From Pedobacter sp. AK013 (lineage in GTDB: Bacteria; Bacteroidota; Bacteroidia; Sphingobacteriales; Sphingobacteriaceae), in NCBI RefSeq assembly GCF_014205835.1, contig NZ_JACHCQ010000023.1:1-64000 (forward strand): DNA of 64,000 bases. The letters are read 5' to 3'. Under the pieces are notes generated by a model. That model made no database searches, was not told the origin of the DNA, and worked only from the letters and a program-made list of their open reading frames with translations. The translations under genes and the position numbers were made by a program. Below are positions 25,714 to 35,685 of the stretch, piece by piece. Numbering within the stretch: the first letter of the stretch is position 1; every line of letters begins with the position of its first letter.

Positions 25714-28089
25714 ATGAAACATATCGCTATCACCTTTACCCTCTTTGTTTGTTTTTGGTTAAACAGTACCGCACAATTAAAAGAGCGTTCGTTTTCCGGT
25801 CATGTTAAAGAGAAAACAACCAACGCAGCAATACCTTTTGCAAGTGTTACCATTTTAAATGAAGCCGGTAAACTACTGGTATCTGGCATTGCCGATGACA
25901 AAGGGAAGTTTACTTTAGGCACCACACAACAAGGCAAGCTGAGCATCGAATTCAGTTTTATGGCCTACCACAAAGTAAGTGTAACCATTGAGGCTGATAA
26001 GAATAAAGTTGATTTGGGAACTGTTTTAATGGAACCCGATACAAAGATGTTAGACGAAGTCTCTGTTACGGCAGAAAAAGCAGCTGTAAGTTTAAAGTTA
26101 GATAAAAAGGTTTTTGAGGTTGGAAAAGATATTCTTTCGCAATCGGGTTCGGTAACCGAATTACTGGCGGGGGTGCCCTCGGTAAGTGTTGCACCCGGTG
26201 GTGGCATAAGCCTGCGCGGAAACAGTAGTGTTTTAGTGCTGATTAATGGCAGCCGGTCTGGTTTAACTGCAGGAACGGCGCTTGAACAATTGCCTGCCGA
26301 CCAGGTAGAAAGGGTAGAAGTTATTGCCAATCCTTCTGCACAATATGATGCTTCGGGCTCGGCAGGGATTATTAATATTGTGCTGAAAAGAAATAAAAAA
26401 AGTGGTTTTAACGGGCAGCTTCGGCTGGTGGGCGGCATTCCGAACGATAACCGGATTTCGCCGAGTTTAAATTATAAATCAAATAAATTAAATCTTTTTT
26501 CAACCATTGGCTTACGCTTTTCTGATTATGTGGGTTTATATAAAACTAATCAAACCGTGAATCAACAAGGTTTCAACTCTATGCTTAACCAGCGCCAGGA
26601 TGAAAACCGACATGACGATGGCCGTTTGGTTTATTTCGGGGCCGATTATCAGCCCGATAGTTTAAACACCATCACCATGGCTTACCTGCGCAATGCTACA
26701 AAAGACCACGATAAAACCACCCTGGGTTATAATTATTTCAGTTCGGCTCCCGATAGCTCACTGGTACGTACAGGCGAATCGTGGGAAAACAGAAATTACA
26801 ATCAAGTCGAATTTAACTACACCCGGATCTTTAAAAAGCCTGGTAAAAAATTAACGGTAGATATGCAGTACGATTTTTGGAATAGTGCTAAAAACTGGAA
26901 TCTTGCCACGAGCAAAATATCGCCATCGGTTGAGCAACGGCCCGAAATAAGGACAAGTAATATTGGTTCGAGCAAAGATTTTGCTGCGCAAAGCGATATG
27001 GTTATCCCCCTAAATAGCAAAGCTACCTTAACCTATGGCATTAAAGCCGAAAACCGGAGGGTAAACAGCGATTTCTTGGCAGAAGGAAGAACGGCGAATG
27101 GCTGGGCGGTAATTGATAACATTGACAATGGCGTGGGGTACAATGAATTTATTGGAAGTGCTTATTTACAATTCAACAGTAAAATCAGCCATTTTTCTTA
27201 TCAATTGGGGCTACGTAGCGAATATACCGAAGTGCGTATCGACGATCGGAAAGATGTATATGACAGTAAAAAGGATTATTTAAAACTGTTTCCAACCCTG
27301 CATTTGGGTTACGAAATGAGCAAAAGCACTTCGTTGCAGTTGAGTTACAGCAGACGCATTAACCGCCCGGCTTTAAACAACCTTTATCCTTTTAACGAAA
27401 TAACCGATTACAATTCGAGGTATGTGGGCAATCCCGGTCTTAATCCATCCTATGCCAATGTATTAGAACTGGGTTTGTTAAAACGTATAGGTACGCTTAT
27501 TATCAATCCATCAGTATATTACCAGCATAACACCGGGGTAATGATCGATTACAATTACCGCGAAAAAGGGCTTTTTATTTCCATGCCCGTTAACATTAAA
27601 CAAGAAGAACGCTCGGGGGCAGAACTTTCGGTGCTCTATAATCCTTACAAATGGCTGCAAATGAATATGGAATTGAATGCTTATCACTTCAGCCAAGCTG
27701 GAATTTATGCTAACCAGGATTTCGCTTTTTCGGGCAATACATATACATCCAGATTAGGTACGCAGGTAAAATTGCCTAGTAAATTTAGTGTGCAGGCCCG
27801 TTATAATTTTACCGGTGCAATTAATAACGCACAGAGCAATATGAAAGCAATCCACTCGATCGATATGGGGATTGGTCAGAACTTTTTAAAAGATAAGGCT
27901 AGCTTGTTGTTCGATGTGAGCAATCTGTTTAACCTGCGCAAATTTTCTACCACTACAACGGGGCAGGGTTTTAGCATTACTCAGGTAAACAGTCCCAATG
28001 CGGCCAGGTATCGCCTCACTTTTGTTTATAGGCTTAATTTAAGCGATGGTCAGGGGATTAGACAGGCCAAGAGCGGGAACAGAAGTTAG
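25714..28089 (+). CDS. TonB-dependent receptor-like outer-membrane beta-barrel protein
   Basis: 791 residues. Signal peptide about 1-20, a carboxypeptidase-regulatory-like domain (about 25-110), a plug (about 125-225, with VPSVSVAPGGGISLRGNSS and AQYDASGSAGIINIVLK), then a beta-barrel of the OMP_b-brl_3 type. No SusD partner. Such receptors take up siderophores, peptides or other small ligands, and the ligand is unknown. It is divergent from the LytS/LytTR pair with a 109-nt shared promoter region, suggesting control by it. The last residues (GIRQAKSGNRS) form a short polar tail after the barrel. Confidence 0.88.
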   Translation: MKHIAITFTLFVCFWLNSTAQLKERSFSGHVKEKTTNAAIPFASVTILNEAGKLLVSGIADDKGKFTLGTTQQGKLSIEFSFMAYHKVSVTIEADKNKVDLGTVLMEPDTKMLDEVSVTAEKAAVSLKLDKKVFEVGKDILSQSGSVTELLAGVPSVSVAPGGGISLRGNSSVLVLINGSRSGLTAGTALEQLPADQVERVEVIANPSAQYDASGSAGIINIVLKRNKKSGFNGQLRLVGGIPNDNRISPSLNYKSNKLNLFSTIGLRFSDYVGLYKTNQTVNQQGFNSMLNQRQDENRHDDGRLVYFGADYQPDSLNTITMAYLRNATKDHDKTTLGYNYFSSAPDSSLVRTGESWENRNYNQVEFNYTRIFKKPGKKLTVDMQYDFWNSAKNWNLATSKISPSVEQRPEIRTSNIGSSKDFAAQSDMVIPLNSKATLTYGIKAENRRVNSDFLAEGRTANGWAVIDNIDNGVGYNEFIGSAYLQFNSKISHFSYQLGLRSEYTEVRIDDRKDVYDSKKDYLKLFPTLHLGYEMSKSTSLQLSYSRRINRPALNNLYPFNEITDYNSRYVGNPGLNPSYANVLELGLLKRIGTLIINPSVYYQHNTGVMIDYNYREKGLFISMPVNIKQEERSGAELSVLYNPYKWLQMNMELNAYHFSQAGIYANQDFAFSGNTYTSRLGTQVKLPSKFSVQARYNFTGAINNAQSNMKAIHSIDMGIGQNFLKDKASLLFDVSNLFNLRKFSTTTTGQGFSITQVNSPNAARYRLTFVYRLNLSDGQGIRQAKSGNRS

Positions 28090-28175
28090 GGAGACAGTGT
28101 ATTTTTTACCACCTAACACATACAAGGTTACTAATGACTAGCCAATAGGCATACAGGCAATTTATTCAACACTTA

Positions 28176-28189
28176 AGACATATATGTCT
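28176..28189. repeat. 14-bp perfect palindrome
   Basis: AGACATATATGTCT lies 87 nt after the receptor stop, between two convergent genes. No promoter is near, so a regulatory role is not obvious. Confidence 0.3.
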
Positions 28190-28234
28190 GCAATGTTTAT
28201 TGTTGTTTTAGGACACAGCAATCGATAATGTCAT

Positions 28235-28273
28235 AAAAAGGCAAGTGACGGATTTTTCGTACTTGCCTTTTTT
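28235..28273. terminator. Bidirectional terminator between receptor and VOC gene
   Basis: AAAAAGGCAAGT (28235-28246) pairs with ACTTGCCTTTTT (28261-28272). A-run and T-run on the two sides make it usable from both strands for the convergent genes. Confidence 0.85.
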
Positions 28274-28291
28274 ACTTAAGTTATATATAAA

Positions 28292-28705
28292 TTAACTCTG
28301 GTGCTCAGGCATACCATTCGGGTCCATCCATATATATTCCCAGTGGTGGCCGTCAAGATCGTCAAAACTATGCTGGTACATAAAGCCATAATCGGTAGCT
28401 GGATTAGGTATAGTGGCGCCAGCAGCTACTGCTTTATCTACCATTTCGTTAACCGCATCCTTGCTATCTGCCGATAGGGCAATAGAGCATTCTATTGCTT
28501 TGCTGGTATCCACAATTTCTTTGCTGGTAAAAGTTTGGAAAAAGGTTCTGGTGAGCAGCATGACATAAATGGTATCGCTGATGATCATGCAGGTTGCTTT
28601 CTCGTCGGTAAACTGTGGATTAAAAGTATAACCCAGTTTGGTGAAAAATTCTACCGATTTGTTAAGGTCGCTAACAGCCAGGTTCACAAAAATTTGAGTT
28701 GCCAT
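28292..28705 (-). CDS. VOC family (glyoxalase/bleomycin-resistance-like) protein
   Basis: 137 residues, one vicinal-oxygen-chelate unit pair. Seen: FVNLAVSDLNKSVEFFTKLG at the start, TCMIISDTIYVMLL in the middle and DDLDGHHWEYIWMDP at the end, where the H-W-E segment is the usual metal-ligand area. Function ranges from metal-dependent enzymes to antibiotic binding and cannot be fixed. A decayed relative of its 3' end lies at 23090-23168 in the same orientation. Confidence 0.9.
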   Translation of the reverse strand: MATQIFVNLAVSDLNKSVEFFTKLGYTFNPQFTDEKATCMIISDTIYVMLLTRTFFQTFTSKEIVDTSKAIECSIALSADSKDAVNEMVDKAVAAGATIPNPATDYGFMYQHSFDDLDGHHWEYIWMDPNGMPEHQS

Positions 28706-28962
28706 ATTGTTTTCTAATTTGTTTATTCAAAGGTATAATAAAGCCAAATAGGTATTAATGTGTAAAAACGACAAGTTAAGGGGTTAAACGCGACTTATGT
28801 GATACCTAACGCATTTGATCTGTCTGGTTAGTACAATTCTCAAAAATTTGCATAAGGCCTTATAATGGTTGTAATTCTTTTTATCTTTAGTTCTGGTTTC
28901 CGGTGGCAGCCTTAAATACCAATTCTTTACAAGCTCTAAACCTTAAATATCATTAATTGCTC

Positions 28963-30117
28963 ATGAAACGAATATTGCCTATTTTAATCGTCTTGCTTTC
29001 TCTTTCTGCTTTAGCTCAACAGAAATTACCAGTTGTAAAAGCAAGTGTTGGCCAGGCAAAAATTTACGAAGAAAATAACGTTGTATCGAGCTGGTATATC
29101 AATCCCAAAATAAAACTAGATGTGTTTACAACAGGTAAATTCATAAAACCGAAAAACATAAAATTCAAAACTGATATTGATTCGATTGTTTTTAATATCA
29201 GCCCCGGGCAGAAAAAGGAATTTATTGTTTTGTTAAACGGCAAAGATTCGTGTCGCACCCAAATTACCGCTCCTGAACTAAAAAACTTCAGTAAGGTATC
29301 TCCCGAAATTCATGATTCAATACCTTTTTTTGTAAATAAATACAATACGAATTTTTTGCCGGTCGTTTTTAATGGTATTGATTCCCTGTTAATGAATTTT
29401 GATTCGGGAGCAAATGATATAGATTTTACCACCGCTGCATTGGCGGGAAAAGTGAAATCGAAACCCAGGCTTTATAACACAGATTATGATATTAAAATAG
29501 GAAACCACACTTACAAAAGCAAAATTTATGATATCAAATTAGCTGGAAATGAAGTTGATGGCTTGGTGGGATGGGATATATTCGATGGAATGATTGTAGC
29601 GTTAGATTATGATCAGAATAAAATGATGGTGCATTCTACCATGCCAAAACAGATTTTACAGGATAAACAATACACCAAGTTTAAGATCACTTATATCAAA
29701 AATAAACCTTTTATAGAAAGTGAAATTTCGCAAGATGGAACCAAAAATAAAAGCCTGTTTTTCTTCGATCTAGGTTACCAGCGCACGGCTATGCTTGATA
29801 ACGATTTGCTGCGGGAAATGAAGTTCCCAACCGAGAAGATGGAAATTATCAAAAAGGTAATTATGCACGGAATAGGCGGTAATGAGATCCCAGTAACTAC
29901 TGTAAAACTGCAAAATTTGAAAATTGGTAATTTTGAATTAAAAAATGTTCCCGCTCAGATAATGGAACAAAACAAACCCATGCCCGGTGTTAACGTTCAT
30001 TACCTTGGAACGGATATTCTGAAAAGATTCAATACGGTTTTTGATTTTCAAAATAATGTGATCTATTTAAAGCCAAACCATCACTATGATGTTGCTTATG
30101 CAGACCAAAAGACTTAA
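28963..30117 (+). CDS. Secreted retropepsin-like aspartyl protease family protein
   Basis: 384 residues from ATG 28963. Signal peptide MKRILPILIVLLSLSALAQQ. Two retropepsin-like half domains are visible: LLMNFDSGANDIDFT (about 145-159), which has the Asp-Ser-Gly catalytic type motif, and LFFFDLGYQRTAML (about 265-278), where the second motif reads D-L-G. The segments VDGLVGWDIF and VHYLGTDILKRFNTVFDF match the GxLG/LGxDxL hydrophobic strands typical of bacterial pepsin-like lipoprotein/secreted families. Probably periplasmic. The D-L-G motif leaves catalysis uncertain. Confidence 0.78.
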   Translation: MKRILPILIVLLSLSALAQQKLPVVKASVGQAKIYEENNVVSSWYINPKIKLDVFTTGKFIKPKNIKFKTDIDSIVFNISPGQKKEFIVLLNGKDSCRTQITAPELKNFSKVSPEIHDSIPFFVNKYNTNFLPVVFNGIDSLLMNFDSGANDIDFTTAALAGKVKSKPRLYNTDYDIKIGNHTYKSKIYDIKLAGNEVDGLVGWDIFDGMIVALDYDQNKMMVHSTMPKQILQDKQYTKFKITYIKNKPFIESEISQDGTKNKSLFFFDLGYQRTAMLDNDLLREMKFPTEKMEIIKKVIMHGIGGNEIPVTTVKLQNLKIGNFELKNVPAQIMEQNKPMPGVNVHYLGTDILKRFNTVFDFQNNVIYLKPNHHYDVAYADQKT

Positions 30118-30632
30118 TATCCTTATTTTAATCGCAAAGATGACGAAGTGAAGGCGCAAAGACACAGCCTTAGATCATTCCGACTCAAGCGTAACGAAAT
30201 AGAAAGATCTTTTTTCAGTCCATCTATATTTTAACCGCTTTATGCAGCTGTTTTAGATATGTGGTAACATGTACGTATTATCCATTAATCAATAAATTTA
30301 ATCTGCTTACCAAATAACCCTTCCCAAACTTCTGCTAATCGTTTACCACTATAGCTTAATGGCTTTGGGTGTTGATTCTTACCATAGTTTATAGTAAATC
30401 AGCTTCATTTTAGTTCAAGGCCACCAGCGCTTACATCTTAAATAAGTTCTGTTAAGCCGTTTTAAAATTACTACCGCATTTTTAATTTATTGTTTTCTTT
30501 ACACAAGACCATACTTTGTCTGTTTTTTCTTCAATTTCTTAATAGAAAGTTTAATATTTCATATTGCGTATTAAACATTCTCATAATGTAGTGCTTCTAT
30601 TTTTGCGCAGCTTATCATTTATAGAACGCTTC
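30118..30632. other. 515-nt spacer with repeat trace and gene remnant
   Basis: Between the protease-like gene and SusC. It holds a worn copy of the intergenic repeat (about 30174-30210, TCATTCCGACTCAAGCGTAA then CGAAATAGAAAGATCT), then the DUF4377-type 3' remnant at 30285-30371, then about 260 nt that must hold the SusC promoter. No clear TAnnTTTG element is pinned. Confidence 0.45.
30285..30371 (-). pseudogene. Decayed 3' end of a DUF4377-like lipoprotein gene
   Basis: On the minus strand, allowing two one-base deletions and one in-frame TAG, the sequence reads KAIK-AIVVND-stop-QKFGKGYLV-QIKFID-stop. The intact gene at 36564-37178 ends KAIKATVVHDQQKFGKAYLV then QQIQFID-stop. At DNA level about 80 bp align at well over 80 percent, including ATTAATCAATAAATT and CTTCCCAAACTTCTGCT. 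No upstream part of the gene remains. Same orientation as the intact copy 6.3 kb away. Confidence 0.82.
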
Positions 30633-33600
30633 ATGGAAAAAAACTTACTAATTTTATTCAGGGCCTGCTTTTTGTTTGTGCTATTAACGCATACATCAGG
30701 TTTATTTGCCCAACGCACCCAATATAAGGGTATTGTTAAAGATGGAACTCAGGCAATTGTGCCAGGTGTCAGTATTGTGATCAAAGGGAGCACCATGGGC
30801 ACTTCCAGTGCTGCTGACGGAACTTTCTCTATCTCAGCAGAAAAGGGACAGGTACTTATTATTTCTTCAATAGGCTTTACCACTCAGCAGATTGTGCTAG
30901 GAGACCAATCGATAATAAACATCAGTCTGAAAGATGATGCAAATGTACTGTCTGATATAGTTGTTACCGCGCTGGGTATTAAAAAAGAAATCAAAAAAAT
31001 CGGTTATGCCACACAGGAAGTTAAAGGTGCAGATCTTGTAAAAGCACGCGAGCCAAATGCAATCAACTCATTAGTGGGAAAGGTTGCAGGGTTAACAGTT
31101 GGTGGTAATGCCGAAATGCTTGGCCGGCCACAGCTTGTTTTACGCGGAAGTACCGATCTGCTATTTGTGGTTGATGGTGTGCCTGTAAATTCAGATACCT
31201 GGAACATTAGTGCTGATGACATTGAAACCTATACCGTTTTAAAAGGCCCGAATGCAGCAGCACTTTATGGATCGAGAGGACAGAATGGCGCAATATTGGT
31301 CACAACCAAAAAAGGCGCTAAAGACAGCCGCGGGTTTACCGTTGATTTTAACAGTAGTACCATGATTGAAAGCGGATTTGTGGCTTTGCCCGAAAATCAG
31401 ACTCAATACGGTTATGGAAATGATTATAAATATGCTTATGGATCTGATCTTTACGATCTGGATGGTAGTTACAGAAGGACAAATATCTGGGGACCAAAGT
31501 TCGATGGACAGGGTGTAGCACAGTATAACAGTCCGCTGGATGCCAATGGCAAAAGAACTTTAACACCATGGACGGCCAAAGGCGTAAACAATTTTGAGAA
31601 TTTTATGCAAACAGGGGTACTATCTACCAATAATGTTTCGGTGGGTGCTTCTGGCGATAAATATGATTTAAGGGCATCGCTTACCCATACCTATCAAAAA
31701 GGCATGGCGCCAAATACAAAGCTCAACATCGATAATTTTGCCCTTTCGGCAGGTTATAAATTCAGCGAAAAGTTACGCGTGGATGGAAGTTTGAACTTTA
31801 ACTCGCAGTATACGCCCAATATTCCAGATGTTTCGTACGGCCCCAACAGCTATGTGTACCAGTTTAAGGTGTATGGTTCGGCCAGCTGGGATGTTGCAGA
31901 AGTTGAAGATTATTGGGGTGGAGAGCGTGGTAGAAAAGGACTTGTTCAGAACTTTGTTGAATATGGAAGACATAATAACCCTTATTTTACCGCTTACGAA
32001 TGGCTGCACAGCCATAATAAAACCGATATAAATGGTTATGCGAAACTGAGCTATAAGGTTGATGAGCATTTAAATTTTCTTGCCCGTACCCAAATTACCA
32101 CATGGAACCAGTTGAGGACAGAAAAAGTACCGCCATCAACCAATTTAAACCAGTACGTTAATGATTATGAGTTTAATAAAACCGGTGGTATATATAATAT
32201 CTGGTATGGTGATTATCGCGAAGATCAGCGTCGTTTATTAGAGCACAACCACGATGTACTGGCAAATTACAATAATAAAATAGGCGATTGGCTTGACCTT
32301 GGCCTATCAGTGGGGGGAAACCTGAGAACTTTCGAATATAACTCTAACTGGGAAACAACTTTTGCCATGAATATTCCCAACGTTTACAATTTTGCCAACT
32401 CCAAAGGGCCTATCAAAGGTTATACATTTGGTTCAAAAATGCAGGTGTACAGTGGTTACTACTCGCTGGATCTAGGAATTAAAAACTGGTTAAACATTAA
32501 TACCACTGGTCGTGTAGATGATCTTTCTACGCTTCCAAAAGGACAGAGTACCTTCTTTTACCCATCTGTTTCATTAAGCAGTGTAATTTCTGATTATGCC
32601 AAGCTACCTTCTTTTATGTCCTTTTTAAAAGTAAGGGCTTCATTTGCTGATGTAAAAGGTGCATTAACCAACCCAACAATTGGTACAGCTTATCAGGCCT
32701 TAACAGGAAATACCGTAGGCTCATTATTAGGTGGTGGACTTTATGGTGGTTATGGAACCGAACTGATCTCATCTTACGATGGACCATCATACGATAACCA
32801 GAATTCTTACAGTTCAACTACCTATTATAACAATACACCATCGGTAGATTATTCTAAAAATATTGCAAACCCATCTATCAAACCGTTTAACGTAAAATCT
32901 TACGAAGCAGGTGTTGATGTTAAATTCTTAAAAAACAGATTGGGTGCCGAATTCACTTATTTTACTTCGGTAAACGGCCCGCTTATTTATCAATTGGCTT
33001 TGGCGCCCTCTACCAGTTATGCTACAAGGAGTGTAAATGCCATTACCTCGCAAAAGAAAGGTTGGGAGCTTTCGGTTAACGGAACACCTGTTAAAACAGC
33101 AGGTGGTTTTTCTTGGGATATAATGGCTAATGTATCTACTTACAAAGAAACCTTAAAAGAAATTTTTGGGGGTGTAGATGCTTTGCCAATTAACGGTCAT
33201 AATTATAAAGTTGGCGAACGTTTAGATGCCTTTTATGGCCGTGCTTATGTGCGTTCCCCAGATGGGCAGGTAATCCACGATGCAAGTGGTTTGCCTTTAG
33301 CACAACAGGCAGGTATTAACAACAACCAGCTTTTAGGTTATGCCAACCCTGATTTTGTATTTGGCTTAAACAACAGGTTCACCTATAAAAATTTAAGCTT
33401 TAGTTTCCAGTTGGATGGGCGCTCGGGCGGAAAAATATTCGATTATGTGTATGCACAGATGATGAATGCTGGTAACGCCATTGAATTGGTAGAAGGCCAG
33501 TATGGCGATGCCCGTTTAAAAGAGTGGCAGAGCACAAACGGTGGGGTAGTCAATGCTACTGCAGCCATGGTTGGAAGCGGTGTGGTAATTACATCGGGTA

Positions 33601-33992
33601 CACCTCATTATACCAACGGAAAAATAGATAACTATAACGAATTAACTTTTGCCCCGAACACAAAAGCGGTAACCTTAAGAAGTTATATCCAGAATGGTGT
33701 TTATGGGCAATTCGATGAGCCATTTATGGTTAACCGTTCTTATATAAAACTGCGTGAAGTGGTAATCGGTTATTCTTTATCGAAAAAATGGCTTGAAAAA
33801 TCGTTCATCCGTTCAGCTTCATTCTCACTGGTAGGCAGAAACCTGCTTTACTTCGCAGAACGTAAAGATATCGATCTTGATCAGTATGCTTCAGGGTTTA
33901 ATTTAACCAATAGAAGTTTGGGTGGAAAGCAATCGGATTTACAGAGTTCTACTGCCCGTCGTTACGGTTTTAATATTAACATAGGCTTCTAA
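30633..33992 (+). CDS. SusC/RagA-type outer-membrane transporter, paralogue of the 14.4-kb SusC
   Basis: 1119 residues from ATG 30633, which gives the signal peptide MEKNLLILFRACFLFVLLTH...GLFAQ; a TTG further upstream is in frame but not needed. Domains: carboxypeptidase-regulatory-like (about 35-115), plug (about 120-235, FVVDGVPVNSDTWNI and LKGPNAAALYGSRG), barrel ending IGF. Strong resemblance to the SusC at 14374: ALGIKKE, EVKGADLVKARE, WGPKFDGQ, NNPYFTAYEWL and INTTGRVD blocks. SusD starts 18 nt later and a secreted phosphatase follows, so a phosphate-containing ligand is plausible for both systems. Confidence 0.93.
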   Translation: MEKNLLILFRACFLFVLLTHTSGLFAQRTQYKGIVKDGTQAIVPGVSIVIKGSTMGTSSAADGTFSISAEKGQVLIISSIGFTTQQIVLGDQSIINISLKDDANVLSDIVVTALGIKKEIKKIGYATQEVKGADLVKAREPNAINSLVGKVAGLTVGGNAEMLGRPQLVLRGSTDLLFVVDGVPVNSDTWNISADDIETYTVLKGPNAAALYGSRGQNGAILVTTKKGAKDSRGFTVDFNSSTMIESGFVALPENQTQYGYGNDYKYAYGSDLYDLDGSYRRTNIWGPKFDGQGVAQYNSPLDANGKRTLTPWTAKGVNNFENFMQTGVLSTNNVSVGASGDKYDLRASLTHTYQKGMAPNTKLNIDNFALSAGYKFSEKLRVDGSLNFNSQYTPNIPDVSYGPNSYVYQFKVYGSASWDVAEVEDYWGGERGRKGLVQNFVEYGRHNNPYFTAYEWLHSHNKTDINGYAKLSYKVDEHLNFLARTQITTWNQLRTEKVPPSTNLNQYVNDYEFNKTGGIYNIWYGDYREDQRRLLEHNHDVLANYNNKIGDWLDLGLSVGGNLRTFEYNSNWETTFAMNIPNVYNFANSKGPIKGYTFGSKMQVYSGYYSLDLGIKNWLNINTTGRVDDLSTLPKGQSTFFYPSVSLSSVISDYAKLPSFMSFLKVRASFADVKGALTNPTIGTAYQALTGNTVGSLLGGGLYGGYGTELISSYDGPSYDNQNSYSSTTYYNNTPSVDYSKNIANPSIKPFNVKSYEAGVDVKFLKNRLGAEFTYFTSVNGPLIYQLALAPSTSYATRSVNAITSQKKGWELSVNGTPVKTAGGFSWDIMANVSTYKETLKEIFGGVDALPINGHNYKVGERLDAFYGRAYVRSPDGQVIHDASGLPLAQQAGINNNQLLGYANPDFVFGLNNRFTYKNLSFSFQLDGRSGGKIFDYVYAQMMNAGNAIELVEGQYGDARLKEWQSTNGGVVNATAAMVGSGVVITSGTPHYTNGKIDNYNELTFAPNTKAVTLRSYIQNGVYGQFDEPFMVNRSYIKLREVVIGYSLSKKWLEKSFIRSASFSLVGRNLLYFAERKDIDLDQYASGFNLTNRSLGGKQSDLQSSTARRYGFNINIGF

Positions 33993-34010
33993 TGCTCAAA
34001 ACTTTAAAAT

Positions 34011-35609
34011 ATGAAATCTAATATATTCAAAATATCAGCTTTGGCCTTGCTGCTTGTTGGCACATTCGGCTGTCAAAAAGGAGATTTATTGCCAAACCCA
34101 AATGTTGCAAATGAAAACTCTACCATTCCAGCTTCATTATTATTAAACCACATTACCTGGAGTTTTTATAAAGGTGGGGGTTTTGTTGATAAGGCTGCAA
34201 ATGCCGTTGAGGAAGATCCATTTGGGCAGGTAATGCGTTGGAACCAGTTTACAACTTCTTCTAACGCGTATTACCGCGGGGCAAATGCCTATGCATTTAG
34301 CAATACCGCCACTACTTACGATATTATAAGGTACGTATCTAAAATGGAAAGTCAGGCAGCTGCACAGTTTAATTCAGCAAATACCATATATGCCGCTCTT
34401 GGAAAATTCTTTAGGGCCTATAGTTTTATCTGGCTTACACAAAGGCTTGGTGATATTCCGATGACGGAAGCGGGTAATACAAACATCTTCCAACCAAAGT
34501 TTGATACCCAGCACGATGTTTATAAAAATTCTTTGCAGTTATTGGAAGATGCAAATAACATTATGTCTACATTGATAACACCCTTAAATTCTTCTACAGC
34601 AGTAGGTGGAGACATTTTCGGACTCACCTACCTGCAATGGCAAAAGGTAATAAACGCTTATAAACTTAGGGTATTGATTTCGTTGAGCAAAAGAGCCGAT
34701 GATAATGCTGATCTGAATATCAAAACACAGTTTGCGGCCATCATCGCAAATCCTGCAAAATACCCAATTCTAAGTGGAAATACAGATAACCTCACTTTCA
34801 AATTCAATGCTACTGTAAATAAGTATATCTATAATCCTGATGAAACTTACAACCTTTTTGGTAACGTCAGTAAAACCTATCTGGATATTGCCACCGCCAA
34901 CAAAGATCCGAGAACTTTCATCGTAGCTACACCTGCACCGGCCCAGATTACCGCTGGTAAAACCGTATCTGATTTCTCTGCCTATGTAGGTTCTGATATT
35001 TCACTTACGCAGGCAGGCTTAACGGCAAATGATGCTTTGGGGATGTATTCTTATGTTAATTTTAAAAGGTATTATGCATCTTTTGTAGGGCCGGAGCCCC
35101 TAATTTTGATTGGTTATCCAGAAATGTGTTTCAATATTGCCGAAGCCATTAACAGGGGTTGGTTAACAGGGTCTGCCTCTACATGGTACAACAACGGAAT
35201 CAATGCCTCATTAAGTTTTTATGGAGTTGTTAATGGCCAGACCTATACAATTGGTAACCGCGAAGGCTTAACCCTTGGAACCGTTACCTTAAACACAACT
35301 GATTTTCTGAACAATAACAATGTAGTATACAAAGGCGATAATGCTGCCGGATTAACGCAGATCCTTCAACAAAAATATGTCGCTTTTTGGCAAAACTCGG
35401 GTTGGGAAGCATTTTACAACTGGAGAAGAACCGGTGTGCCTGCATTTTCAAACAACGGTCCCGGCATCAATCCTTCTCAAAAAATCCCTGTTCGTTGGCA
35501 ATACCCTGTTGATGAGCAAAACAATAACAATGCAAACTACAAAGCAGCAATTGCCAGCCAATATGGAGGCAATGATGATGTAAACCAACTGATGTGGTTG
35601 CTTAAGTAA
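34011..35609 (+). CDS. SusD/RagB-type surface lipoprotein, partner of 30.6-kb SusC
   Basis: 532 residues with lipoprotein signal MKSNIFKISALALLLVGTFG followed by Cys 21. SusD features: LGKFFRAYSFIWLTQRLGDIPM (about 127-148), YPEMCFNIAEAINRGWLTG, and the C-terminal FWQNSGWEAFYNWRRTGVP, closely parallel to the SusD at 17612. Acts as ligand-capturing lid for the upstream SusC. A terminator-like hairpin follows before the phosphatase gene, so that gene may be expressed at a lower level or from read-through. Confidence 0.92.
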   Translation: MKSNIFKISALALLLVGTFGCQKGDLLPNPNVANENSTIPASLLLNHITWSFYKGGGFVDKAANAVEEDPFGQVMRWNQFTTSSNAYYRGANAYAFSNTATTYDIIRYVSKMESQAAAQFNSANTIYAALGKFFRAYSFIWLTQRLGDIPMTEAGNTNIFQPKFDTQHDVYKNSLQLLEDANNIMSTLITPLNSSTAVGGDIFGLTYLQWQKVINAYKLRVLISLSKRADDNADLNIKTQFAAIIANPAKYPILSGNTDNLTFKFNATVNKYIYNPDETYNLFGNVSKTYLDIATANKDPRTFIVATPAPAQITAGKTVSDFSAYVGSDISLTQAGLTANDALGMYSYVNFKRYYASFVGPEPLILIGYPEMCFNIAEAINRGWLTGSASTWYNNGINASLSFYGVVNGQTYTIGNREGLTLGTVTLNTTDFLNNNNVVYKGDNAAGLTQILQQKYVAFWQNSGWEAFYNWRRTGVPAFSNNGPGINPSQKIPVRWQYPVDEQNNNNANYKAAIASQYGGNDDVNQLMWLLK

Positions 35610-35633
35610 TATATAATAATAAAGTTTAAGATA

Positions 35634-35668
35634 AGGAGCATCCTTGAAAAGAGATGCTCTTTATTTAT
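35634..35668 (+). terminator. Hairpin between SusD and the phosphatase gene
   Basis: GAGCATC (35636-35642) pairs with GATGCTC (35653-35659), 10-nt loop, then a TTTATTTAT run. It is only a 7-bp stem, so partial attenuation of the phosphatase gene is possible. Confidence 0.5.
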
Positions 35669-35685
35669 CATTTAAATAAAGAGAA

